Assembly: GCA_046341775.1 (NCBI GenBank)
Contig: JBKDQQ010000097.1
Coordinates: 1 to 38,080, forward strand
Direction of reading: 5' to 3'
Length of the DNA: 38,080 nt
Origin: SXXH01 sp041165735
GTDB taxonomy: Bacteria; Planctomycetota; UBA1135; GCA-002686595
Under the pieces are notes generated by a model. The model was not told the origin of the DNA. It saw nothing but the letters and a program-made list of their open reading frames with translations, and did not search any database. A program made the translations under genes and the position numbers. Below, piece by piece: positions 1-8,645 of this stretch. Numbering within the stretch: the first letter of the stretch is position 1; each line of letters opens with the position of its first letter.

Positions 1-1304
1 CCGTGGTCGTCGACGTCGACGCGCGCGCCCTCGCCGCTCTGCGCGGCGCGGATGACGACCTTGGCGCCTTGGCCTTGGGCGTCCAAGGCGTTGATGACGA
101 GGTTCGCCAGCACCTCCTCGAAGAGCGCCGGGTCCAGGTTCAGGCGCAAGTCCGGAGGCGCGACTTCGACGCGCACGTCGGCACCCGACCTGACGATCAG
201 AAGGCGCAGGCGCGCGACGCAACCTTCGATGAACTGGCGCGCCTCGACCGGCACGGGCTTGAGTTGCACGGGCTTGGCGAACGACAGGGTGCCGCGCATC
301 AGCTCCTGCAGGCGCTGCATGCGCGTGGCGAGGTCCTCCAGGACCACCTTGTGCTCGGCGCCCAACTGGTCGGCCACGGCGCGCAGCGCGACATTCACGG
401 CCGTGATGGGGTTCTTGATCTCGTGCACCAGCACCGCGGCCGATTCGCCGACTTGCGCGAGGGCGCGCAGCATCGAGGTCTCCGCCTGCTGGGCGCGCTT
501 CTGTTCGGTGATGTCGCGGCCTTCGGGAATGAGGTAGATCAGCGCACCTTGCTCGTCCCGCACGGGCGTGATCGAGAAGTCGACCTCGAATCGCCGTCCG
601 TTGGGACCGGCGACCGCGAATTCGTCGCGCACGACCACGCCCGTCGCGGCGCGCTCGATGAGCGCCTTGATGCGCTCGGGGCCGGAAGCCGTGGCTTGCC
701 ACCAAGGTCCCTCCCAGAACTTGCGACCGAGCACCGACTCGCGCGGCGTGCCCGTGGCTTGCATGGTCGTGGCGTTGGCCTCGAGCAAGGTGCCGTCCGG
801 CGCCAGCAGGCCCATGAAGGTCAGTGTCCCGTCGAACACGGCGCGGAAGCGCGCCTCGCTCTCCTGCAGCAGGTGCTCGGCGCGCCGCCGCGCGTCCACG
901 TCGCGGAAGCTGCCGAGGAAGACGACCTCGTCCCCCGGCAGCACCGCCTGGCTCACCGACAAGTCGGCGAGGAAGTGGGATCCGTCCTTGCGTTGCACCT
1001 GGAATTCGCGCGTGCGTCCGATGATGTGGGTGATGCCCGTCCGGCGCCACGCCTCGAGGTAGCCGTCGTGCGCCGACTTGTGGGGCTCGGGCATGAGGAC
1101 CCGGATGTTCTGTCCGACCAGATCCTCCTGCTTCCAGCCGAAGACGCGATTGATCGACTCGCTGGCGAGCAGCACGCGACCCTGCTGGTCGATCGCCACC
1201 AGCGGATCGAGGCTCGAGCGCACGAGCGCGCGCAACAGCGCAAGCTCCGCATCGCGATCGGCGTAGGACTTGGCCTTGGTCGATTCGAGTGTGGGATCGT
1301 TCAT
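1..1304 (-). CDS. PAS-PAS sensor histidine kinase, FixL-like first PAS, 3' end outside window
   Basis: Read on the minus strand from the ATG at 1304; the gene runs off the left edge after 434 complete codons. Residues ~20-140 form a PAS domain whose stretch MPEPHKSAHDGY...TG resembles FixL. His79 and Arg99 fall where the haem-ligating His200 and distal Arg220 of Bradyrhizobium FixL sit, with the same spacing of 20. A second PAS (~145-270) precedes a HisKA domain with the phospho-acceptor motif VHEIKNPITAV (His294). The N box of the ATPase domain (LANLVINALDA, ~399-409) is present; the G boxes lie beyond the edge. No membrane segment is visible, so it is probably a soluble NtrB/FixL-type kinase. 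Haem binding is inference. A TAGGAT hexamer at 1369-1374 (minus) may be its -10 element, giving a leader of roughly 60 nt. Confidence 0.9.
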   Translation of the reverse strand, partial: MNDPTLESTKAKSYADRDAELALLRALVRSSLDPLVAIDQQGRVLLASESINRVFGWKQEDLVGQNIRVLMPEPHKSAHDGYLEAWRRTGITHIIGRTREFQVQRKDGSHFLADLSVSQAVLPGDEVVFLGSFRDVDARRRAEHLLQESEARFRAVFDGTLTFMGLLAPDGTLLEANATTMQATGTPRESVLGRKFWEGPWWQATASGPERIKALIERAATGVVVRDEFAVAGPNGRRFEVDFSITPVRDEQGALIYLIPEGRDITEQKRAQQAETSMLRALAQVGESAAVLVHEIKNPITAVNVALRAVADQLGAEHKVVLEDLATRMQRLQELMRGTLSFAKPVQLKPVPVEARQFIEGCVARLRLLIVRSGADVRVEVAPPDLRLNLDPALFEEVLANLVINALDAQGQGAKVVIRAAQSGEGARVDVDDH

Positions 1305-1526
1305 GGCGACCGGATATCCGCGAAGGATGGCCGCGCGAGCCCCGGTGGAGGCTGCGTCGGATGCCGATATCCTAACTGCGTGGGAGTCCTTGCCGCTCAC
1401 GGAGGCGAGAATAGGCTCCGGTCCGGACCCGCGCATGGGACCTAGGACGCAGGATGCAGCGCACTTGTGCGTACGACCGCGAGCCGCGGCTGCCTGCTTG
1501 CGCGGCGAAGCGCGAACGGCGGCGAC

Positions 1527-3269
1527 CTAGCGCGGAGCCTCGATGTCGACGGACCGCGCCTCTCCGGCGAGCAGCGGTTCGATGCGCACGGTCGCGGTGG
1601 AGAGTCCATCGACCATGAACGGGGCGATGGCCAGCCGCCGGCTCTCGGGAACCACAGCCACGGCGGACATCCATCCATCGCGCGGATCCGGTTCGAGCCG
1701 CGCGATGGAGCCCCCCGCTTCGTCGACGATCCAAGCCTGCCAGTGCGACTCGAAAGGCCGCGCACGCCCCGCCCGCGACAACGTGGCGCGCACGAGGCTG
1801 CGAGGCGCCGCCTCTAGCACGACGACCTGCTCGGGTGCGACGAGGCGCACCCGGCGTTCCTTGATCGTCGCGGCCGAGCCGGGCGCCGAACGCAACGCCC
1901 ATTCGCCCTCGGGCAAGTCGAGGCTCGCGGCGCCCGGCGCGGCCGCGCGCCAGTCGTGGGGACCATCGGCGAGTCGCAGTTCCAACGTGGCTTGTCCCGC
2001 GCCGACGAAGCTCGTGCGCACGCGCGGCGCGAGCTCGAGCTGCAAGGCCTCGTCCGGAGCGACGATGCGCGCGACGGGCCATGCGCCGTCCACGAGCAGC
2101 TCGTGCGCGCCTTCGCCCACCAGCAAGTCGAAGCCCGCGACCCAGCCGCCGAGGCCGCGCTCGGGGGCGCCGAGCGGGGCGCGATCGACGCGACCGCCGT
2201 CGACGCGCGCGAACGCGAAGCGACGGGGCTTGTCCATCCACGATGAGTGGACGCGCAGCGAGCCCCTCAGCGCGACCGCGGCCCTTGGCGGGGCGAGGTG
2301 CTCCGGCCGCGCGAAGACGAGGCGCGAAGTCGCGCCCGGCGCCAACGTCGCGCGCAAGGTCGCCACGGCGCCGGGGCCCGCGGCGTCGACGGAGTGATCG
2401 CCCGGCGCGAGGCCCTCGAGGACGATCTCGTCCGCCGCGGGGGCGCGCGCGACCACTTGCGCCCGGCCTTGGGTGTGGCGCGTCACGACGAACTCGACGA
2501 ACGGCGCCTCGGTCAGGGCGCGTCCGTCGACCACGAGGGTGCAAGCAGGCTCGAGCGCCAGCGTCGCCTGCTCGCCGACCGAGCGCACGAGGTCGATGCG
2601 GCCGAAGGCGTGTCCTGGCGCGCGCACCCATGCCGTCGCGGGCTCGTGCCACCTGCGCCGCGGAGGATCGGGGAGGACCACCGGGGAGCGCGCGTCGCGC
2701 ACCACGCCGTGGCGGGCGCGCGGCACGAGGAGCCCCTCGCCGTCGCGGACTTGCAGGCCCCAGACCTCGACGCCCTCGAGATCGGCGCCATCCGCCGCGG
2801 AAACGACGCGCAAGCGCCAAGGATCCAGCAGGCGCAGCTCCACCAGCGGCGGCGGCGTCGAGGGATCGAACGGCGCGAGCGGCGCGACGACGATCGCCGG
2901 CGCGCCTTGCAGCTCCGCGCCGCGCGGCGCGAGGCGCGCAGCCCGCGGGCCCTCGAAGCGGTACCGACCGTCGCGGATGGTCGCCTTGCGCTCGCGCAGC
3001 AGCTCCCCGTCGGGGGCGAGCTCGTCGAACCACAGCACGCCGCGCGCCGCGTGGCGTCCGTCGACGAGGCGCACTTCGCCCCCGTCGAGGCGCGCCTCCG
3101 CCGTCGCCTCGCGCAGGGCGGGCGCGGCCAGCTCCGGCTCCACGCGCGCCGGGGGCTGCGCTTCGGGGAAGGTCGCGGCGCGCGGCGGCGCCGGCCTGCG
3201 ACCCTCGAACCACGCCGCGACGAAGATCGCCGCGGCGAGCAAGGCGAGGTAGGGCAGGAAGCGACGCAT
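1527..3269 (-). CDS. membrane-anchored extracytoplasmic protein of unknown function
   Basis: 580 residues beginning MRRFLPYLALLAAAIFVAAW, a short basic head and one hydrophobic helix (about residues 4-20), i.e. an uncleaved signal anchor. The rest is Pro/Arg/Ala-rich and looks like consecutive beta-sandwich units with phrases such as 'LEGLAPGDHSVDAAG' and 'DLPEGEWALRS', which are typical of carboxypeptidase-regulatory-like or SpaA-type domains in planctomycetes. I see no catalytic motif. The style matches the extracytoplasmic half of the sigma fusion at 18860-21517, but without an alignment I cannot claim homology. It follows the oxidoreductase gene by 53 nt yet has its own promoter (3276-3304) only 6 nt before the ATG, so it is probably transcribed independently and nearly leaderless. 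Confidence 0.75.
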   Translation of the reverse strand: MRRFLPYLALLAAAIFVAAWFEGRRPAPPRAATFPEAQPPARVEPELAAPALREATAEARLDGGEVRLVDGRHAARGVLWFDELAPDGELLRERKATIRDGRYRFEGPRAARLAPRGAELQGAPAIVVAPLAPFDPSTPPPLVELRLLDPWRLRVVSAADGADLEGVEVWGLQVRDGEGLLVPRARHGVVRDARSPVVLPDPPRRRWHEPATAWVRAPGHAFGRIDLVRSVGEQATLALEPACTLVVDGRALTEAPFVEFVVTRHTQGRAQVVARAPAADEIVLEGLAPGDHSVDAAGPGAVATLRATLAPGATSRLVFARPEHLAPPRAAVALRGSLRVHSSWMDKPRRFAFARVDGGRVDRAPLGAPERGLGGWVAGFDLLVGEGAHELLVDGAWPVARIVAPDEALQLELAPRVRTSFVGAGQATLELRLADGPHDWRAAAPGAASLDLPEGEWALRSAPGSAATIKERRVRLVAPEQVVVLEAAPRSLVRATLSRAGRARPFESHWQAWIVDEAGGSIARLEPDPRDGWMSAVAVVPESRRLAIAPFMVDGLSTATVRIEPLLAGEARSVDIEAPR

Positions 3270-3275
3270 GCGCCG

Positions 3276-3304
3276 AGGCTAGGCCGCGGCGCGGCGAGCG
3301 GCAA
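3276..3304 (-). promoter_or_regulatory. putative sigma70-type promoter of the 1527-3269 gene, leaderless geometry
   Basis: On the minus strand TTGCCG (3304-3299), a 17-nt spacer and TAGCCT (3281-3276) are followed by just 6 nt before the ATG at 3269. Initiation 6-8 nt after the -10 box would place the transcript start on the ATG. No Shine-Dalgarno is visible. Confidence 0.5.
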
Positions 3305-3322
3305 GTCCGCGCGCGACGCGGT

Positions 3323-6300
3323 TCAGCCCAGCACCGTCCACAACCCGAGCCGCCCCTCGTGCACCAGGTGGTCGAGCCAGAGGTTGGCCAGCTTCTCCTG
3401 GGTCGAGTTCGCGCGCAGGCGCTGCAGCAGGTTCTCGAAGTCGACGCGGTCGAGCTCCTGGTCCTGGTTGAAGCACGAGAACACCGGCGCCGCCTCCCGG
3501 CCGGTGGCGGGATCGACCTGCTTGCACAGGCACTGCGCGCAGATCTCCTTCATCATGCACTGCATCGGCGAGTTGATGCTGCCGATGGCGACGTGGCCTT
3601 CCTTGAGGTGCGGACGCAGCACGCCGCGGCGCGACTCCTTGACGGCGTTCATCATGCGGTCGGAACCGATCACGATCAGTCGCGAGGCGTCCTTGAGCGA
3701 GATGGGCGTCTCGCCCAGTTCGCCGTTCGCGTAGGCGAGCATCGCCTGCACGACGTTGCCGCGGAAGTGCCGGTCGTGCGGACGCGCCGGATTGGTCGCG
3801 ATGGCCTCGCCCGCGTCGGTCGACCACACGACCACGTCCGCCGCCGATTCCATCTCCTCGCGCTTGTAGAGGTCCTCGCCCTTCTTGAAGGCCGCGAAGT
3901 ACACGACGCGATTGCCCTTCCTGCGCAGCGCGCGCCCGATCGAGAAGAGCACGGCGTTGCCGAGGCCCCCGCCCGCCAGCAGCACCGTCTCGCCTTCGGG
4001 GATCTCGGTGGGAGCGCCGGTGGGCCCCATCACGACGACGGGCTCGCCCGGCCGCAGCAGCGCGCACAAGCGCGAAGTCACGCCCATCTCGAGCACGATC
4101 ATCGACAGCAGGCCCTGCGCCGGGTCGGTCCACGCGCCGGTCAGCGCGATGCCCTCGAGCGCCAGCGTGGTGCCCGACACGGTCGTCGAGCGCGTCTCGA
4201 AGTTCTGCAGGCGGTAGAACTGGCCCGGCTCGAAGTTGCGCGCCTGCGCGGGCGCGTGCACGACCACCTCGGTGATCGTGGGCGTCAGGCGGTTGACCGC
4301 CACGACCTTGGCGTCGAACTCCGCGTGCAGGCGCCGCAGGTGGGCGCCCCAGTCGGCGTCGCGCCGCGCCTGCGCCGAGGGCGCGCGGTCCAGCGTGGCG
4401 AGCACGCCCGCGAATTGCGCGACGACGGCGTGGTAGCCGTCGCGCGCCGATGCCATGGCCTTGACGACGTTGCCCGCGTAGGCGGGGTGGTTGTCGCCGT
4501 AGACGCTGACCGTGCGGCCGCCGGAGACATGGCTCGTCAGGAACGCGGCGCCTTCGCCGTCGCGGCCGCGCTCGACCGCCTTGAAGGCGCCCTCCGACAC
4601 GCGTCCGACCTGGAAGTAGCTGCCGCGCTTGTCGAGCGCGAAGGTGCCGGGGCGCTCGCGCTCGTAGGTGACGTTGGGAGCCGTGCCGGCCGCGACCAGC
4701 ACGGTCCCGGCCGCCATCTCCACCATCTCGCCGCTGGCGTGCCACTTGCCATCGGCGTCCTTCTTCTGGCGCTCGAACACCACGGCGCGCACCGCGCCGT
4801 GGCGGTCCAGCTTCACCTCGACGGGCGACATGTTCTCGACGAAGGTGATGCCCTCCTCGAGCGCCTTGGCGACCTCCTCGTGGTTGAGGCGGTACGCAGG
4901 CGAGTCCTCCATGCCCTTCCTGTAGACGAGCCGCACGCCGCCGAACCCGCGCACGAGGCGCTGGAAGTCGGGCTCCTCGCCGGCCGCCTTGGCGCGCGCG
5001 CGCTCCGCGATCACGGCGGCGCCGTGCTCGAGGAACTCCGCGAGATGCTCGCGCTCCTCCTCGCCGAAGAAGCGCTCGACGTTCTCGCGGCCGAAGCGCT
5101 CGCACAGGATGGCGTGGCGCCGCGCCATCTTCTCGACCTGCAGCGGGTAGTACGCCAGCGACTCGGTCGCCGTGTCGATGCCCGTCAAGCCCCCGCCGAT
5201 GACGACGACCGGCAGGCGCAGTTGGAGGCAGGAGAGCGAGTCCTCCTTGAACGCGCCCGACAACTGCAGGGCCATGAGGAAGTCCGACGCCTTGCGGATG
5301 CCGCGCGCCAGGTTGTTCTTCATCTCGACGATCGTCGGCTTGCCCGCGCCGGAGGCGATGGCGACGTGGTGGAAGCCCAGCTTCCACGCCGAATCGAGGT
5401 CGAAGGTGCCGCCGAAGCGCACGCCGCCGAAGAGCTCGAAGTTCGAGCGGCGCAGCAGCGACAAGTAGGGCAGCGTGAGGAAGTTCTTGTCCCAGCGCAC
5501 GGTGATGCCGTACTCGGACACGCCGCCGAAGCCGAGCAGCACGCGCTGGTCGAGGTCGCGCTTGATCTGGGAGTAGCTCTCGACGGGGATCGGGGGCACG
5601 ACCGCGTCGACGGGCTGCAGGCGGCCGGACACCGACTTCTGCAACGGCTCGACCTTGAGGCCGTCGACGCCGACCACCCCGAAGCCCTCGTTGGCGAGGT
5701 AGTGCGAGAGCGTGTAGCCCGCGGGTCCCATGCCGACGACGGCGACGTTGATGCCGTTGTAGGGCAGCGCGTGCGGACGCTTCTCGCGCAGCGGGTTCCA
5801 GCGCGTGAGGAACAACCAGATCTCCGGTCCCCACGGCATGTCCAGCACGTCCGTCAGCACCTTGGTCTCGATCAACGGGATGTTGACCGGCTCCTTGGTC
5901 TGGTAGATGCACGCCTTCATGCAGTCGTTGCAGATGCGGTGGCCCGTGCCGGGGCACATCGGGTTGTGCACCATGACGAGGGACAGCGCGCCGAGCGGAT
6001 CGCCCTCGGCGTAGAGCGCGTGCATCTCGCTGATGTGCTCGTCCAGCGGACATCCGGCGAGATCGATGCCCAGCGGATTCTTCGCGAGCTTGCCGGTCTT
6101 CTTGTCGAGCAGGCCCTTCGAGCACGAGTCCTTCTCGCGCTCGTGGCAGAACACGCACTGGTCGACCTCCGACAGCACCGTCTTGTCGGTGCCGCGCGGG
6201 TCGGTGAGCTTGAATCCGTCGCGCAGGCGCTTGTGCTCGGCGAGCCCCTCGATCGCCTCCGGCAACGATGCGTGCGGACGCACGTGGTGCACCAGGCCGT

Positions 6301-6937
6301 GCGCGAAATCGAGGTCCTTCATCTCGCGGAACATGCGCCAGCCCGCGCACTCCCCCGCGTCCTTCATGGCCTTGAGGCAGGCGGCGAGCGCGTCGAGCGC
6401 CGCGCCGGCCGTCGTGCCCGCGACCGGTGCGTCGGCGGCCATCGACAACAGCGGCCAGACCTTGCCCGCGAAGCGCTCCTCGGCGTCGGTGTCCACCCCG
6501 CTGGTGCCGGGCAGCAGCTCGAGCAGGGCGAGACCCGCGGCGCGCGCGGCGGCGGCGGTCGCGGCGTCCTGCTGCGGCACGCGGCGCATCTGCTTCTTCA
6601 CGAAGCCGTTGCGCACCTTGTAGACCACTTGGCGGTCGAGCAGCGCTTGGCGACGGCGGCGCGCGTAGTCCTCGAGGCGGAACAAGCGCGCCACGAAGGC
6701 GGACACGTGACGCGAGACGCGGATCAGGAGCTCGCCTTCGGCCGGACCCTTCTGCCGATCGCGGTGCTCGATGTGCGCCAACCAGCGGGCGGCCAGCTCG
6801 GCATCCGCCTCCGCCAGTTCGCGAAGGAAGTCGGAATAGAGGTCCGCGAGCCGCTCGGGGCGGTGCAGGTCGAGGAAGGTGTAGCCGGGGATCCCGAGCG
6901 CGAGCTCGTGGGCGTTGCGGGCGAGCGTGGTGTCCAT
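3323..6937 (-). CDS. NfnL/GltD-like plus NfnS/PyrK-like fused flavin Fe-S oxidoreductase
   Basis: 1204 residues. Residues 1-250 are a charged, helical region I do not recognise. At 261-343 there are two Cys clusters like those of GltD/NfnL/DPYD (C261, C264, C272, C296; then C328, C336, C339, C343), which in that family ligate two [4Fe-4S] clusters. A GltD-type FAD/NAD(P) oxidoreductase follows with Rossmann motifs GMGPAG (402-407) and GGGLTG (581-586). Residues ~870-1204 resemble PyrK/NfnS: FAD domain, NAD-binding loop AGGGLGN (988-994), and Cys residues C1127, C1133, C1136 and C1155 placed as for a [2Fe-2S] cluster. These are the modules of NADH-dependent ferredoxin:NADP oxidoreductase, which bifurcates electrons, here in one chain. 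The reaction is inferred. A start further upstream is possible because the frame stays open to 8551, but MDTTLARNAHELALGIPGY at 6937 is the first plausible N terminus and the frame upstream overlaps the next gene. Confidence 0.85.
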   Translation of the reverse strand: MDTTLARNAHELALGIPGYTFLDLHRPERLADLYSDFLRELAEADAELAARWLAHIEHRDRQKGPAEGELLIRVSRHVSAFVARLFRLEDYARRRRQALLDRQVVYKVRNGFVKKQMRRVPQQDAATAAAARAAGLALLELLPGTSGVDTDAEERFAGKVWPLLSMAADAPVAGTTAGAALDALAACLKAMKDAGECAGWRMFREMKDLDFAHGLVHHVRPHASLPEAIEGLAEHKRLRDGFKLTDPRGTDKTVLSEVDQCVFCHEREKDSCSKGLLDKKTGKLAKNPLGIDLAGCPLDEHISEMHALYAEGDPLGALSLVMVHNPMCPGTGHRICNDCMKACIYQTKEPVNIPLIETKVLTDVLDMPWGPEIWLFLTRWNPLREKRPHALPYNGINVAVVGMGPAGYTLSHYLANEGFGVVGVDGLKVEPLQKSVSGRLQPVDAVVPPIPVESYSQIKRDLDQRVLLGFGGVSEYGITVRWDKNFLTLPYLSLLRRSNFELFGGVRFGGTFDLDSAWKLGFHHVAIASGAGKPTIVEMKNNLARGIRKASDFLMALQLSGAFKEDSLSCLQLRLPVVVIGGGLTGIDTATESLAYYPLQVEKMARRHAILCERFGRENVERFFGEEEREHLAEFLEHGAAVIAERARAKAAGEEPDFQRLVRGFGGVRLVYRKGMEDSPAYRLNHEEVAKALEEGITFVENMSPVEVKLDRHGAVRAVVFERQKKDADGKWHASGEMVEMAAGTVLVAAGTAPNVTYERERPGTFALDKRGSYFQVGRVSEGAFKAVERGRDGEGAAFLTSHVSGGRTVSVYGDNHPAYAGNVVKAMASARDGYHAVVAQFAGVLATLDRAPSAQARRDADWGAHLRRLHAEFDAKVVAVNRLTPTITEVVVHAPAQARNFEPGQFYRLQNFETRSTTVSGTTLALEGIALTGAWTDPAQGLLSMIVLEMGVTSRLCALLRPGEPVVVMGPTGAPTEIPEGETVLLAGGGLGNAVLFSIGRALRRKGNRVVYFAAFKKGEDLYKREEMESAADVVVWSTDAGEAIATNPARPHDRHFRGNVVQAMLAYANGELGETPISLKDASRLIVIGSDRMMNAVKESRRGVLRPHLKEGHVAIGSINSPMQCMMKEICAQCLCKQVDPATGREAAPVFSCFNQDQELDRVDFENLLQRLRANSTQEKLANLWLDHLVHEGRLGLWTVLG

Positions 6938-7200
6938 CGCAGGAGGCTTCGCCCCGCGCGAGACCGTCGGGCGGGGCAAAGGACGCAGCATTCTAGGGAC
7001 GGGAACGCCCCTCGCGCCACGGCGGTCGCGCCTTGGCGTCGCGCGGGCCGGCCCGATCCGCGCAGGGCGGTGGTCCAGTTGGCCGTGGGGCGGCGCCGAG
7101 CGAGGCTCCGCGGCCACCGCCGGGCGGGTCGGGAGGCTGGCCGCGCGCTCGCGGCCACGCCGTGGCGCGGACCCGCAGCCGGCTGGACCTCCGTCCCGGT

Positions 7201-8601
7201 TCAGGGTTCGCGGGCGAGGAGGCGCGCAGCCGACGCGACCAAGTCGGCCAAGCGCGCTTCGGCCAGCGCCTCTCGCGGATCGTTGTGGACGCCCACCAGG
7301 GCCCACCACCGTCCGCGACCATCCTTCAGCAGGAACGCCAGGCACAGGACGCCCGGTTCCGAGCCGCCCTTGAACCCGGTCCACTCGTGGCGGGCGGCGA
7401 CCGCCGGCGACCCGGGGTTCACGGCGAGGATGGCGCGCAGGCCCGCGGCCGGCCCCTCCTCGGTCGCGCGCCTCAGCCAATCGAGCGTGCGCGCCAGCTC
7501 GCGCGCCGAGGCGAACCACTCGACCGTCTCGATGCGCGTGGGCCGGGAAAGGCGCGCAAGGTCGAGCGGCGCGCGCGGCGGCTGTTCCGCGGCCCAGGTC
7601 GCGAGCCTGGCGCGACGCGCCTCCGCATCGAGCTCCTCCCATGGCCGCTGTTCGGCGGGGCCGCACTTGATGCGGAACATCTCGCCCGTCGAGAGGAGCG
7701 GCAGGTTGCGCGCGGCGGAGGCGAGGCCCATCGGCTCGAGCATGGCCTCCACGCGCGCGCGGCCCAGCGCGTGGAGCAGGTGGTCGGTGGCGGTGTTGTC
7801 GCTCTCGCTGACCATGGCGACGGCCAGCGTGTGCAAGGTCGCGGGGGCGCCGTCGGGCCAATCCTGCATGCGGCCCGAGGGCGGCGCCTTCAAGCGCGGA
7901 TCCAGCCGCGCCACCTCCGCGCCGGACAGGCGCCCGGCGCGCACCTCGTCGACCAGCGCGCCGAGGATCCACAGCTTGAAGGCCGAGCCGATGGCGAGCG
8001 GTTCGTCGACGAGGCCCGCCTCGCGGCGCGGCGCGGCGCCTTTGTCCTGTTTGCTTGACAGACCGCCCGGCGCGGCGGGTTCGTCCGTCCCGTCCAACCT
8101 CAGCGCGCACAGCGCGGCGCGCCCCGGCAAGGCGCGCGCCGCGACGTCCAGCGCCGCCCAGTCCGCGTGCAGATCCAGCGGCGCGGAGAAGTACAAGCCC
8201 ACGATGCGGTGCGGCGCCTCGGACGACACGGAAAGGGTGGCGACGAGGGCGCGCTCGCGCTCCAGCACGAATTCGAAGCGCCCCGCCCAGGGTCCGTCGC
8301 GACGCAGGGGCGCGACCTCGACCACGGCGCCGCCTTGGCGATGGATGCCCTTCGCCAGCGAGGCGAGGCGCTTCTCCGGCACCGCGGCGAGGAACTCGGC
8401 GGAGAAGGCGTCCGCCTCGACCCGCGGATCCGCGGCCACCAGCGCGGCGACGAGTCGCGCGCGCTCCTGCAGCGCGTCCTCGACGACGAGTCGCGCCTCC
8501 GTGGCGGACGGCGCGCACGCGGTCGACGTCGACGCGCGGCAGGGCTGCCACGGGACGAGGAGCAGGAAGGAACTTCCACCGATCAGGGCGAACGGGCGCA
8601 T
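7201..8601 (-). CDS. secreted serine hydrolase, beta-lactamase fold
   Basis: 466 residues with an N-terminal hydrophobic segment (residues 4-18) that could be a signal peptide; Cys21 is not in a convincing lipobox. Residues ~60-170 form a separate N-terminal domain reminiscent of the one preceding the hydrolase in clavulanate-cluster ORF12 proteins. The C-terminal ~270 residues carry the penicillin-recognising triad: S206-x-x-K209 (GSAFKL), S267-D-N269, and K411-G-G in place of KTG. I see no clear class A Glu166-type omega-loop motif, so a true beta-lactamase is unlikely; an esterase or peptidase role fits better. The codons around 8044-8059 (TCA AGC AAA CAG GAC AAA) are unusually A-rich and contain a degenerate copy of the palindrome described under findings. 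A TAGGCT hexamer lies 7 nt before the ATG. Confidence 0.8.
   Translation of the reverse strand: MRPFALIGGSSFLLLVPWQPCRASTSTACAPSATEARLVVEDALQERARLVAALVAADPRVEADAFSAEFLAAVPEKRLASLAKGIHRQGGAVVEVAPLRRDGPWAGRFEFVLERERALVATLSVSSEAPHRIVGLYFSAPLDLHADWAALDVAARALPGRAALCALRLDGTDEPAAPGGLSSKQDKGAAPRREAGLVDEPLAIGSAFKLWILGALVDEVRAGRLSGAEVARLDPRLKAPPSGRMQDWPDGAPATLHTLAVAMVSESDNTATDHLLHALGRARVEAMLEPMGLASAARNLPLLSTGEMFRIKCGPAEQRPWEELDAEARRARLATWAAEQPPRAPLDLARLSRPTRIETVEWFASARELARTLDWLRRATEEGPAAGLRAILAVNPGSPAVAARHEWTGFKGGSEPGVLCLAFLLKDGRGRWWALVGVHNDPREALAEARLADLVASAARLLAREP
8044..8059. promoter_or_regulatory. degenerate GTCAA-N6-TTGAC palindrome inside the serine hydrolase gene
   Basis: The plus strand reads GTCCT, six bases, TTGAC; on the coding (minus) strand it is GTCAA-N6-AGGAC. 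It keeps the exact 16-bp spacing of the other copies and is spelled by codons ending in A, which are rare in this gene. Evidence is weaker than for the perfect copies. Confidence 0.3.
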
Positions 8602-8645
8602 GCGCGCCAGCCTAGCGCCGCCGGCGGGGGTAGCGTTCGGTGCCC
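8602..8645. promoter_or_regulatory. 44-bp divergent promoter region with facing -10-like boxes
   Basis: The gap between the start codons at 8601 (minus) and 8646 (plus) holds TAGGCT on the minus strand (8614-8609), 7 nt before its ATG, and TAGCGT on the plus strand (8631-8636), 9 nt before its ATG. No good -35 boxes or Shine-Dalgarno sequences are seen. The two promoters would have to share upstream DNA, so mutual interference is expected. Confidence 0.4.

Noticed and set aside
3..1445. A 480-codon plus-strand frame at the left edge
   Set aside because: Antisense to the histidine kinase, which has recognisable PAS, HisKA and N-box motifs.
4284..4297. GTCAG-N4-TTGAC in the oxidoreductase gene
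   Set aside because: Spacer is 4 rather than 6, so it does not fit the palindrome family.
5872..5886. TCAAC-N5-GTTGA inverted repeat in the oxidoreductase gene
   Set aside because: Different half-site and spacing from the recurrent palindrome and explained by ordinary codons.
6143..6157. CVFCH in the oxidoreductase as a haem c motif
   Set aside because: The protein has no export signal and the Cys pair is part of the GltD-type Fe-S cluster spacing.
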